A stretch of DNA of 36,923 nucleotides from Thermoplasmata archaeon. GTDB lineage: Archaea; Thermoplasmatota; Thermoplasmata; Lutacidiplasmatales; UBA184. The stretch covers positions 1 to 36,923 of the forward strand of contig JAKAOB010000005.1 of the NCBI GenBank assembly GCA_021812305.1, read 5' to 3'. Below the pieces are notes generated by a model. The model was not told where the DNA came from. It worked only from the letters and a program-made list of their open reading frames with translations, and made no database searches. The translations under genes were made by a program, and so were the position numbers. Below, piece after piece: positions 16,743 through 25,819 of the stretch. How positions within the stretch are numbered: the stretch's first letter is position 1; each line of letters starts with the position of its first letter.

Positions 16743-17327
16743 CTAGCCGATGCTCACCGACCCGTACATCGTGTCCGCGGTGCCCATTCCCGGGTCGGAG
16801 CAGAGCACGACGCACCCCCAGGTGTAGACGCCCGGGGTGTCGAAGACGACCGCGAACGTCACCTGCGACGGGGTCACGGCGTTCGTGGCCGGGGGGATCG
16901 GGACGTTGAGGTCGTAGTAGGCGTCGGACATCGAGAAGGTGTGGCTCACGTCCCCGGCCGGCAACTGAGAGACCTGGCTGGAGCCGCCGGCGCTCACGAT
17001 CGACATCGGACCTCCGTACGTCCCGATCACCCGGGCGTCCGACGGGGTCGGGAGCTGCGCGCTCCCGGGGTCGTAGTTGGTGATCGTGAACATGACGCGT
17101 TCGCGGAGGGGGACGCTGAGGGAGCGGACGTTGTAGTTGTACTGACCCGAGGACGGGTCGAAGGTGATCGTGAGCGCACGGTAGGTCGTGGGAACGGACG
17201 CCGTGGGAGCGGCCTGGGGAGCGGGGGTCGCGGGTGCCGGGGCGAGGGCGGCTACCGCCACGGCGCCGACCGTGACCGCCACGGCGATCAGGACAGCGGC
17301 CAGGTTGAACCAGCGCTGATCGTTCAT
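16743..17327 (-). CDS. Secreted/membrane-anchored cupredoxin-like protein
   Basis: N-terminal signal/TM helix; 'VSHTFSM...' and C-terminal 'FDTPGVYTWGCVVLCSDPGMGTADTMYGSVSIG', a CxxxC..PGM copper-site-like motif. Confidence 0.8.
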   Translation of the reverse strand: MNDQRWFNLAAVLIAVAVTVGAVAVAALAPAPATPAPQAAPTASVPTTYRALTITFDPSSGQYNYNVRSLSVPLRERVMFTITNYDPGSAQLPTPSDARVIGTYGGPMSIVSAGGSSQVSQLPAGDVSHTFSMSDAYYDLNVPIPPATNAVTPSQVTFAVVFDTPGVYTWGCVVLCSDPGMGTADTMYGSVSIG

Positions 17328-17467
17328 GGGATCGGTTCTCCCGGTGGTCTCCGACAGGGGTAATCCCCCCGTCAACCCGGATTCACCCCGCCCGAGGGCC
17401 CCGGGGCCCCGGCGCTCCTCCCTCCCGGGGTCCACGGCTTCATCTACGCCCTCGGCGCTTACGGCCC

Positions 17468-18430
17468 GTGGCCGACCGGGCCCCACCGCACGACCCCGCT
17501 CCCTCGGGGGCCCCCGCCGGCCTCGCTCCTCTCGAGACGCTGTTCGATTCCGCCCCCGGCGACCCGATCCCCATCGGCCCGACGCTCGCCCGCCTCTACG
17601 GAACGCTGAGGTTCCCTTCTCCAAGGACCCGGCCGTACGTCGTCGCGAGCTTCGCGTCGACCCTCGACGGGGTGGTGGCGTTCCCGGCCCCCGGGCTCGT
17701 CGGAGGGGGGGAGATCACCGGCAGGGACCCCCACGACCGCATGGTCCTTGGCCTGCTGCGCGCCGTGGCCGACTGTGTGGTCGTGGGGGCGGGTACCGTG
17801 CGGGCGTCCCCCCGCCATCGGTGGACCCCGGCCCGGGCCTTCCCGCCGCTCCGCGCCGACTTCACGGAGCTGCGAGCTCGCCTCGAGAAGCCACCGGCTC
17901 CCCTCACCGTCGTCGTGAGCGCTCGGGGGGACCTCGACCTCACCGCTCCGTTGTTCCGAGGGGACGAGGCGCCGGTGCTCGTCGTCACCACGCCCGCGGG
18001 CGCGGCCGTGCTCTCCCGTTCCGCGGCGGAGCACCGCGTGGCCGTGCACGCCGTCCCCGGGGCGGGGGCGCTCCACGCCTCCGCCATTCTCCGCGCGCTC
18101 CCCCCGGGCGTGGCCACCGGGCGGGTGCTCATGGAGGGGGGGCCCCGTCTTCTCGGCGAAATGCTGGCCGGGGGGACGGTGGACGAGCTCTTCCTGACGG
18201 TGGCACCGCAGGTCGCCGGGAGGGACACGGGCTCGGACCGGCCGGGGATCGTCGCGGGCCGGACGCTCGCCCCGGAACGCCCCGCGTGGGGCGAGCTGCG
18301 TTCGGCACGGCGGAGCGGAAGCCACCTGTTCCTCCGGTACGGGTTCCGCGACGCGAACGCCCCGGACGGAGCCGACCCCCCGCGGGGCCCGTCCCGCGAT
18401 CCCCCCTCCCCCGCTCCTGAGCGGAGCTGA
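17468..18430 (+). CDS. RibD C-terminal-type reductase (2,5-diamino-6-ribosylamino-pyrimidinone phosphate reductase family)
   Basis: 'PYVVASFASTLDGVVAF', 'DRMVLGLLRAVADCVVVGAGTVRAS', 'VLMEGGPRLLGEMLAGGTVDELFLTVAPQVAG'; GTG start. Confidence 0.9.
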   Translation: MADRAPPHDPAPSGAPAGLAPLETLFDSAPGDPIPIGPTLARLYGTLRFPSPRTRPYVVASFASTLDGVVAFPAPGLVGGGEITGRDPHDRMVLGLLRAVADCVVVGAGTVRASPRHRWTPARAFPPLRADFTELRARLEKPPAPLTVVVSARGDLDLTAPLFRGDEAPVLVVTTPAGAAVLSRSAAEHRVAVHAVPGAGALHASAILRALPPGVATGRVLMEGGPRLLGEMLAGGTVDELFLTVAPQVAGRDTGSDRPGIVAGRTLAPERPAWGELRSARRSGSHLFLRYGFRDANAPDGADPPRGPSRDPPSPAPERS

Positions 18431-18643
18431 GCGGGGCCCCAGCCCGAGGAACACCGGAAGAAGGGACATCGGTTGCCGCTCGTAGAAGTCGTCCGCCCGC
18501 GCCGCGACGATGCGTCCGGGGCCCCCACGGCCCCGGGGGACGGGGACGTGGGCTGCGGGGCGCTGACCGAGCTGGATGGGCCCGGGGTCCCGCGCGGACC
18601 CTCCGTTGCGGACCAGCGCCCTCGCCGGCGCTCCGACGCGGCG

Positions 18644-19384
18644 CTATTCGCCGGGCGAGGACTCGGCGGGGGCGACGTCGACGCTGTCGATCTGCTCGGA
18701 GATCACGACCGGGGCCCCCTCGGGGGTGAGGAGATGACCGGCCTTGATCCGCTTCGTCTCCAGGTAGCGACGGTTGTACGGGTTCGGCGGCACCACGATC
18801 GGGATCCGCCCGTCGACCCGCACGCCGTGGGCGCGCAGGTCCGCGATCTTCGCCGGATTGTTCGACATCAGGCGGATGGAACTGACGTTGAGGGAGTGGA
18901 GCATGTGCGCCGCGACGGCGTAGTCCCTCTCGTCGGCGCGGAAGCCGAGCGCCTCGTTGGCCTGGATGGTGTCGAGGCCCGACTCCTGCAGCTGGTAGGC
19001 CCGGATCTTGTTCGCGAACCCGATCCCCCGGCCCTCCTGGCGCAGGTAGAGGATGACGCCGCTCTCCATCCGCGCGATCTCCCGGAGCGCGAGCTCGAGC
19101 TGTTCACGGCAGTCGCATCGGAGCGAGCCGAAGACATCGCCGGTGAGGCATTCACTGTGCAGGCGCACCGGCACCTGGGTCTTGCCGCAGATGTCCCCGT
19201 GGACGAGGGCCGCGTGCTCCTTGCGGTCCGACGGGCTGTGGAACGCCACCACCTGGAAGTCCCCAAAGCGGGTCGGAAGCTGGGCGACGGCGACGATCCG
19301 TACGCAGACGCCGCCCTGACCGGTGCAGTCGTGGTCGGCGTTCGAGCGGAGGAGCTCAGTGATCGTCGACTGGGTGAGTCCCAC
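18644..19384 (-). CDS. ribA: GTP cyclohydrolase II
   Basis: 'HSECLTGDVFGSLRCDCREQLELAL' zinc motif, 'LRQEGRGIGFANKIRAYQLQ', 'SNNPAKIADLRAHGVRV'. GTG start at 19384 inferred. Confidence 0.95.
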   Translation of the reverse strand: MGLTQSTITELLRSNADHDCTGQGGVCVRIVAVAQLPTRFGDFQVVAFHSPSDRKEHAALVHGDICGKTQVPVRLHSECLTGDVFGSLRCDCREQLELALREIARMESGVILYLRQEGRGIGFANKIRAYQLQESGLDTIQANEALGFRADERDYAVAAHMLHSLNVSSIRLMSNNPAKIADLRAHGVRVDGRIPIVVPPNPYNRRYLETKRIKAGHLLTPEGAPVVISEQIDSVDVAPAESSPGE

Positions 19385-19518
19385 GGGTCGTGCCTCCGTC
19401 CCGCGGGCCAGTCCCGCACCCCCCAAAAGCCCAACGGGGGCCCCGCCGGACCTCCCGGCGCCCGCCCGACCGGATCCGCGGCCCGCCCGGACGGACCGAC
19501 GCGGGGGGGACCGAGTCC

Positions 19519-20553
19519 CTACGACACGACGCGGTCGGCGTCGGCGGTCCGGTAGGTGTGGATCAGCGCATCGTCCGGCCCGAACCCGTGGCCGGTGACC
19601 CCCCTGTTGCGGCAGGAGAGGCCGTGCTCCGGTCCGCCGTGCGCGACGGGCCCGCGGGTCGTGGTCGGGCCGACGGTGATCGCTCGCGTGTCCCCCGGGT
19701 GCAGGGCCAGCGCGGTCGCCGAGACGTTCATCGCCAGCCGTGGAGGAAGGCCCCCCGGCGCCGGCATCGCGCTGCTCATCCGTAGGTCCCGGCCGCTGCC
19801 TTGGACGTCGGGGTACCGCGCATTCGCACCGGGGGCACCGGCCGCGTCGAGCGGGAGGAACCAGGTGAAGGCGTCGTGGAGGCCGGCCCCTGCGTTCAAA
19901 GCGATGGCCAGCGGCAGGAACTCCATGTCGTGGCTGGTGGACGGCTCGTTGACGACCGAGATCGTGGGCTCGACGTGCGGGGTCGTCTTCGCGGGCGCCG
20001 TCGAGATCGCCTCCGCGACCGTCGCGTACTGGCAGGCCGGGGCTCCGTCGCAGATCGGGGTGAGCCGGCCGCGCGGGTGGACGACGCCAGTGGACGGCCC
20101 ACCCGCGTAGACGGCGCGGCACGTGGCGGGATCGTTGAGGCGGAGCCGGATCCTCTGGGCCATCGGGGCGGCCGCCGTCCCGCTGGCCGCCCCCCTGAGC
20201 ACGTCGGGAATCCCGTCGAGCGGCAGGTCGCTCGGGTCGCCGTTCGCCCGGGCGGACCCGAAGTAGCCCGGATGGGCGGCCGATCCGATCGCGAACACGC
20301 GGCCGTCAGCGCCGGTGGCAATGACGGTCACCGAACCGGGGAGCGCACCGGAGGGATCGACGCAGTACCGGATGAGGCCCGGAACCCCGGTCAACGGCGA
20401 GCGGTCGTTCGAGCGGAAGCAGTAGGTCCCGGTCGAGGGTCCTCGGACGTCGGAGGCCCCGACCGTCGGCGACTCGACCAGGCTACCGATGGCGCTCGGC
20501 GCCGGACAGCCGCCCCGACGTTCCCATGGCCCCGGCGGCCGTCGATGGGCCAA
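19519..20553 (-). CDS. Hypothetical protein; start uncertain (no in-frame ATG), possibly 5'-truncated
   Basis: Open frame with protein-like composition ('GTYCFRSNDRSPLTGVPGLIRYCVDPSGALPGSVTVIATGADGRVFAIGSAAHPGYF...'); TTG at 20553 is the best upstream start between the porB stop and the conserved-looking region. Confidence 0.5.
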   Translation of the reverse strand: MAHRRPPGPWERRGGCPAPSAIGSLVESPTVGASDVRGPSTGTYCFRSNDRSPLTGVPGLIRYCVDPSGALPGSVTVIATGADGRVFAIGSAAHPGYFGSARANGDPSDLPLDGIPDVLRGAASGTAAAPMAQRIRLRLNDPATCRAVYAGGPSTGVVHPRGRLTPICDGAPACQYATVAEAISTAPAKTTPHVEPTISVVNEPSTSHDMEFLPLAIALNAGAGLHDAFTWFLPLDAAGAPGANARYPDVQGSGRDLRMSSAMPAPGGLPPRLAMNVSATALALHPGDTRAITVGPTTTRGPVAHGGPEHGLSCRNRGVTGHGFGPDDALIHTYRTADADRVVS

Positions 20554-20579
20554 CGGTCGAAGCGCTGGCCGGGGCGGAG

Positions 20580-21542
20580 TCAACCTGAGTCGACCGTTGC
20601 CGGTTCCGGGCCGGAAGTAGCGGCGACACCGGGGCGGACGGGGCCGGGCGGCGGTCCGACGCTCTCCTCCCGGCGAAGACGCTCCCAGCCCTCCCGGACC
20701 TGGGCCTGGATCCGCTCCCGCTCCGCTCCCGTCAGGTGGCCGTAGCGACCCTGCCGGGAGAGATACTCCTCCACCGGCTTGAGCGACGAGAGACGCCGCG
20801 TGATGCGGAGCCGGCCGTCCTCGACCTCGTAGAGCGGGAAGACGCCGGTGTCCGTCGCGAGCCGCCCGATCTCGATCGTCGCCTCCGACGTGAACCGCCA
20901 CCCCGGTGGGCAGGGAGCGAAGATGTGGAAGAAGCGGGGGCCGGGGATCCCCCGCGCCGTCTCCACCTTCCGCACGAAGTCCTCGGGGAAGGAGGGGTTG
21001 AGGGTCGCGGCGTAGACCGGACGGTGGGCGAGGACGATCGCCATGATGTCCTTCTTCCGCTCCGGCTTGCCGCGGCCGACACCGATCACGGGGGTGGTCG
21101 TCGTCCACGCGCCTTCGGGGGTCGCCCCGCTGCGCTGGATGCCGGTGTTCATGTACGCCTCGTTGTCGTACATCACGTAGATCGCGTTCGTCCTCCGCTC
21201 GAGCATCCCGCTCAACGCCTGGAGGCCGATGTCCGCGGTCCCGCCGTCTCCGGCGAAGCCGACCACCGTGACGTCGGGGAGCCCCAGGGCGTCCACGGCC
21301 GCCCGTATCCCGGAGATCGACGCTCCGGTCGACTCGATCGGATTATCGAGCAGCGCCACCCCCAGGGCGGTGGTGGGGTACGGGGTGGCGATGACCGTCC
21401 AGCAGCAGGCCGGTACCGACACGACGGTCCGGGACCCCAGACCCTTGAGCAGCAGGCGCATCGCGAGCGCGGCCCCGCAGCCCGGGCAGGCCGCGTGGCC
21501 GGGGTGGACCAGTTCCTGCGGCGGGATCGTGAGCCTAGCCAT
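20580..21542 (-). CDS. porB: 2-oxoacid (pyruvate-type):ferredoxin oxidoreductase, beta subunit
   Basis: 'HAACPGCGAALAMRLLLK', TPP motif 'GFAGDGGTADIGLQALSGMLERRTNAIYVMYDNEAYMNTGIQRSGATP'. Confidence 0.96.
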   Translation of the reverse strand: MARLTIPPQELVHPGHAACPGCGAALAMRLLLKGLGSRTVVSVPACCWTVIATPYPTTALGVALLDNPIESTGASISGIRAAVDALGLPDVTVVGFAGDGGTADIGLQALSGMLERRTNAIYVMYDNEAYMNTGIQRSGATPEGAWTTTTPVIGVGRGKPERKKDIMAIVLAHRPVYAATLNPSFPEDFVRKVETARGIPGPRFFHIFAPCPPGWRFTSEATIEIGRLATDTGVFPLYEVEDGRLRITRRLSSLKPVEEYLSRQGRYGHLTGAERERIQAQVREGWERLRREESVGPPPGPVRPGVAATSGPEPATVDSG

Positions 21543-22716
21543 CGGCTCTCGCCTCCGGGGCCGCGAGGTCCATCCAGGTCACGTCCGGCGGTTCGGGGCC
21601 ATCGAGGACGGCGTACATTCGTGCGATGAGGTCCGGGGTGATGTCCCGCCCCCCGATCCCGGCGACGAAGTCCGCCACGAGCGGCCGCGCCGATCCGGCG
21701 TAGAGCGCCGAGCGGACCTCGGCGGCCGCGGCCCCCGTGGGCCCGAAGGTGAACGATCGGTCGAGCACGCCGATCCGATCGACCGAGGCGGCGAGGGACC
21801 GCAGCGCCTCGACGGGGAACGGCCGGAACAGGCGGAGCTTGGCCAGCCCCACGCGGTGGCCCTCCTCGCGCAGCCGGTCGACCACCGCCCGTGCCGTCGT
21901 CGTGGCGGTCCCCATCGTGACGAGCACCGCGTCCGCATCCTCGGTACGATACGTGGGCAGGGGACCGCCGTGGTCCCGCCCCGTCCGCCGGGCGAAGTCC
22001 TCCTCGACCGCGGCGAGGGTCGGGAGGACCCGGTCCATCGCCCGGGCCACGTCGTGGCGGAAGCCGACGTACTCGACCGGGCCGGTGAACGAGCCCAGGC
22101 GCGCCGGCACGCCGGGCACCAGGACCGCGCGGGCCTCCCGCGCGGGAAGGAACGCGTCGACGAGCTCCGACGACGGGACGTCGACCGGCTCGACGGTGTG
22201 GGAAAGGTAGAACGCGTCCTCCGTCACCATCGCCGGGAGGCGGACCGCCGGGTCCTCGGCGATGCGGTAGCACTGCAGGACGGTGTCGAGCACCTCCTGG
22301 TTGCTCTCGGCGTAGAACTGGATCCACCCGGTGTCCCGCTGGGCGATCGTGTCGGAGTAGTCCGCGCCGATCGACCAGGGGGGAGCGACGGCCCGGTTGA
22401 CGACCCCCATCACCACCGGGACGCGGAGCCCCGCCGCCCAGTGAAGGAGCTCGTGCATCAGCAACAGGCCTTGGCTCGAGGTCGCGGTGTAGGTCCGGGC
22501 CCCGAGCGCGGAGGCGCTGACGACGGACTGGAGGGCACTGTGCTCCGACTCCACCTGGAGATAGTGGGCCGGTAGTCGGCCGTCGGCGACGAACTCGGCC
22601 AGCTTCTCGACGATGGTCGTCTGGGGAGTGATGGGGTACGCCGCGATGACCTGGACCCGAGCGAGCATCGCCGCGTACGACTGGGCATGGTTGCCGGACA
22701 TCACGATCTGCGCCAT
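21535..22716 (-). CDS. porA: 2-oxoacid:ferredoxin oxidoreductase, alpha subunit
   Basis: 'VIAAYPITPQTTIVEKLAEFVADGRL...VESEHSALQSVVSASALGARTYTATSSQGLLLMHELLHWAAGLRVPVVMGVVNRAV'. Start ATG at 22716. Confidence 0.97.
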   Translation of the reverse strand: MAQIVMSGNHAQSYAAMLARVQVIAAYPITPQTTIVEKLAEFVADGRLPAHYLQVESEHSALQSVVSASALGARTYTATSSQGLLLMHELLHWAAGLRVPVVMGVVNRAVAPPWSIGADYSDTIAQRDTGWIQFYAESNQEVLDTVLQCYRIAEDPAVRLPAMVTEDAFYLSHTVEPVDVPSSELVDAFLPAREARAVLVPGVPARLGSFTGPVEYVGFRHDVARAMDRVLPTLAAVEEDFARRTGRDHGGPLPTYRTEDADAVLVTMGTATTTARAVVDRLREEGHRVGLAKLRLFRPFPVEALRSLAASVDRIGVLDRSFTFGPTGAAAAEVRSALYAGSARPLVADFVAGIGGRDITPDLIARMYAVLDGPEPPDVTWMDLAAPEARADG

Positions 22717-22720
22717 CCGT

Positions 22721-23584
22721 TCACCCCTCCGCGACCATCGCGATCGTCCCGGGCGGGCACTCCACGGCGCAGATGCCGCAGCCCTTGCAGTGCTCGAGGC
22801 GGACGACCGGATAGCCCTCGGCATTGAGCTCGATCGCGTCGTCCGGGCAGAACTTCCAGCAGAAGTTGCAGCGGGTGCATCGGCCGAGATCGATCTCCGG
22901 CCGCATCGTCCGCCATGCGGAGGTCGCGATGGTCGCGCTCGACACCACGGCGAGGGGGCCGTCCGGCAGCTCGAGACCGGCGCGGAGCGTCCTCCCCGCT
23001 CGGACCGGGGGGGCCCGGACCGCGACCTCCGCGGGGGCGAGGCGCACCGCACCGAACCCGTCCCGGGCCGCGGCACGGTTCTGCGCGGGCCGGGCCGGCA
23101 CGAACCGGTCGATCGCGCGTTCGAGCGCGTCGAGGCGTACCGCACCGCTCGCCGCGGCCAACGCGCCCAGGACCGCGGTGTTGACGATCGGCAGCATCGG
23201 GGTCCCCAGCCCGTGGGCCACGGCGATGGCCGTCGCGTCGACGCTCGCCCGCCGAACCTCCGGCGGCGCCGGAAGCCGGGCGGGGTCGTCGCGGGAGTTC
23301 ACGAGCAACAGCCCTCCCGGCGGGAGGCCGTCCATCACGCCCCCCGCGCGGAGCAGGCCGGGCTCGAGGACGACCACGATGTCCGGCCGCGTGATCGAGG
23401 TGCGCAGGCGGACCGCCCGGTCGTCGAGGCGGCAGAACGCGGTCACGGGGGCCCCCCGGCGTTCGACCCCGAAGAACGGGAAGCTCTGCGGATGCTTGCC
23501 GTCCAGGAACGCGGCTTGGGCGAGGAGCTCGGAGGCGACGACCGCTCCCTGCCCTCCCCGCCCGTGGAAGCGGATCTCGATCAT
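22721..23584 (-). CDS. 2-oxoacid:ferredoxin oxidoreductase, fused gamma-delta subunit (2x[4Fe-4S])
   Basis: N-terminal gamma '[24 protein letters not shown]' and C-terminal ferredoxin '[12 protein letters not shown]...[12 protein letters not shown]' in one ORF. Confidence 0.96.
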
Positions 23585-23705
23585 GGCCTACCAATTCGAA
23601 AGGGCGCTCGGCGTCTCATCAACCGAAGGTCATCTACGGTTCACCCCCGGGGGGCCGTGCGGAGGCCGGTGCCGGGCCCGCGCGGGCGTCCGGCACCGTC
23701 CGTCG

Positions 23706-24581
23706 CTAGTCCCGGCCGACCGTGCGGCGCAGGGCCCGGCGGGCCGCGGGACCCTCGACGGTCCGGGCGACCGATCGAGCGAGCGCCTCGCGGCGGGCGG
23801 CCAGGCGCCGCCGCGCTGCTCCCCCGGCGCTCCGCCGGTCGACGGGCCAGGCCGCGAGGGTGCGGTCCATGTCGTGGAGCCGACCGAGCCGATGCTGCAG
23901 GCGCACCATCAGGGTCGGGTCGGGAGCGACCGTACCCCCGGCAACTTCGACGCGTAGGGCCCGAAGGTTGCGCGTCGCTCGGATCGCCTGACGGAGCCGA
24001 TGCCAGCGCTCGGCGCTGGGCGATCGCCGGGCCTCGCGCCATCGGCGCCGCAGACGTCGGGCACGCCGCGACCCCTCCTCCGCGAAGGCCCTCCGCCACC
24101 GCGGCGGCCCGCCCGCGCCCTCGGCCCTCCCCAGGGCCGCGACCACCTCGCGGAGCAGGAACGACCACGCCGGGGCCCGGAGATGACGGCGGAGCGCACG
24201 CCGCCGACGGCGGAGCGCGCCGACGAGCTCGCTCAGGAGTCGGACCTCGGAACGGTCGCCCGGCCCGGGCGCCCGCGTGCCGAGCGTCCGCCGCACGAGG
24301 CCGAGCACCACGTCGGCGTCCCGCGCCTCTCCCACCCGTCGGGTGAGCGCAGCGAGCCGTAGGCCGAGCTTCCGATCCTTTCCGGCCGGCCCGGAGGTCG
24401 GCACGATCCGTGCCACGGCAAGGCCGAGGCGCAGCCGCCGCAGCTCCTGGTGCAGACGATGGAGGGCCTCCTCGTCGGTCGGATCGGCGGCCCAGCGTCG
24501 CGCCGCCCGGGCCGCCGCACGGGCCCTCCGCGCCAGGGCCGACCGCAGCCCGAGCCGGGCCGCGGTGTCCGAACGCCCCAC
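23706..24581 (-). CDS. CHAD domain protein
   Basis: Arg/His-rich helical pattern 'EEALHRLHQELRRLRLGLAVAR...WHRLRQAIRATRNLRALRVEV...LQHRLGRLHDMD'; GTG start inferred. Confidence 0.85.
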   Translation of the reverse strand: MGRSDTAARLGLRSALARRARAAARAARRWAADPTDEEALHRLHQELRRLRLGLAVARIVPTSGPAGKDRKLGLRLAALTRRVGEARDADVVLGLVRRTLGTRAPGPGDRSEVRLLSELVGALRRRRRALRRHLRAPAWSFLLREVVAALGRAEGAGGPPRWRRAFAEEGSRRARRLRRRWREARRSPSAERWHRLRQAIRATRNLRALRVEVAGGTVAPDPTLMVRLQHRLGRLHDMDRTLAAWPVDRRSAGGAARRRLAARREALARSVARTVEGPAARRALRRTVGRD

Positions 24582-24656
24582 GGTCGACCCCCGGGAACCG
24601 AAGTCGGGCCGAGCGATAAGCGCGGCCCTGGCCCCGACCTCGACGGCCCGAGGAGT

Positions 24657-24682
24657 GTTACGATTTGAAAAACCGACATAAC
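24657..24682 (+). promoter_or_regulatory. Candidate operator dyad GTTA-N18-TAAC (possible NikR site) upstream of the NiCoT gene
   Basis: GTTA at 24657-24660 and TAAC at 24679-24682, abutting the TATA-like 'GATAAATA' at 24683-24690. Confidence 0.4.
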
Positions 24683-24690
24683 GATAAATA
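24683..24690 (+). promoter_or_regulatory. Putative TATA box of the NiCoT gene
   Basis: 'GATAAATA' centred about 27 nt upstream of the ATG at 24714. Confidence 0.5.
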
Positions 24691-24713
24691 GCGCCGGCGG
24701 GTCGTCCGGGTGC

Positions 24714-25814
24714 ATGACTTCGGCCCCCGTCGGGGCCCGTGCGTCGACCCACTTCGACCGCCGGGAGAAGGCGACCCTGGCCCTCCTGTTCGGCGCGATC
24801 GGGGCCGTGACGGTGCTCGGGTTCGTCGGCCTGCTCCTGGCCGCCCAGCGCTACGACTCGCCGGCCACGGGCGACCGCCCCGCCATCCTCCTGCTCACCC
24901 TCGGGATCCTCGTCTACACCTTCGGCCTCAAGCACGGCGTCGACGCCGACCACATCGCCGCGATCGACAACACGACCCGCAAGCTCCTGCAGGAGGGGAA
25001 GCGGCCGCTCACTGTCGGCACCTGGTTCTCGCTCGGCCACTCCACCATCGTGGTCGGCCTCATCGTGGCCCTGGCCGCCGCGACCGGCTATGTGACGCGG
25101 GCCCTGCCCGCCCTCCAGAGCACCGGGCCCATCATCGGAGCCGCGGTCTCCGGCGTCTTCCTCTGGCTCATCGGGATCGTCAACGTTGTCATCGTCCTCG
25201 AGATCTGGAGGATCTTCCGACGGATGCGGGCCGGCCGCGGCGACGAGGGGGCGCTCGAGGCCCAGCTGGGCCAGCGCGGCCTTATGAACCGGTACTTCGG
25301 GCGCCTGTTCCGCATGGTCGAGACCCCCCGCCAGATCTACCCGATCGGCCTCCTCTTCGGCCTCGGGTTCGACACGGCGACGGAGGTGGCGCTGATCGCG
25401 ATCAGCGTCGGCGTCGTGACCCTGATCCCCCTCTACGTGGTCCTGATCCTCCCGCTCCTGTTCCTCTGCGGGATGATCCTCGTCGACACGGCCGACGGCG
25501 TGGCGATGCGCTATGCCTACGGCTGGGCGTTCGCCAAGCCGATCCGCAAGGTCTACTACAACCTCACCGTCACCGTGATGTCGGTGCTCGTGGCGTTCGC
25601 CATCGGAGGGTTCGAGTTCCTCCAGGTGCTCGCCCAGGAGCTCGGATTCTCCGGGCCGTTCTGGTCGGCCGTCGGGGGCCTCGACCTCACCCTGCTCGGA
25701 TTCCTCATCGTCGGGCTGCTGCTCGCGACCTGGGGGGTCTCGGTCGCCTACTACCGCCTCAAGCGGCTCGACGAGATCGGGTCCGTCCCGCCCGGACCGG
25801 CGCCGGGGGCGTAA
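24714..25814 (+). CDS. NiCoT-family nickel/cobalt transporter (HoxN/NixA)
   Basis: Signature 'LKHGVDADHIAAIDNTTRKLLQEGKRPLTVGTWFSLGHSTIVVGL' and 'GLLFGLGFDTATEVALIAIS'. Confidence 0.97.
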   Translation: MTSAPVGARASTHFDRREKATLALLFGAIGAVTVLGFVGLLLAAQRYDSPATGDRPAILLLTLGILVYTFGLKHGVDADHIAAIDNTTRKLLQEGKRPLTVGTWFSLGHSTIVVGLIVALAAATGYVTRALPALQSTGPIIGAAVSGVFLWLIGIVNVVIVLEIWRIFRRMRAGRGDEGALEAQLGQRGLMNRYFGRLFRMVETPRQIYPIGLLFGLGFDTATEVALIAISVGVVTLIPLYVVLILPLLFLCGMILVDTADGVAMRYAYGWAFAKPIRKVYYNLTVTVMSVLVAFAIGGFEFLQVLAQELGFSGPFWSAVGGLDLTLLGFLIVGLLLATWGVSVAYYRLKRLDEIGSVPPGPAPGA

Positions 25815-25819
25815 CGCCC

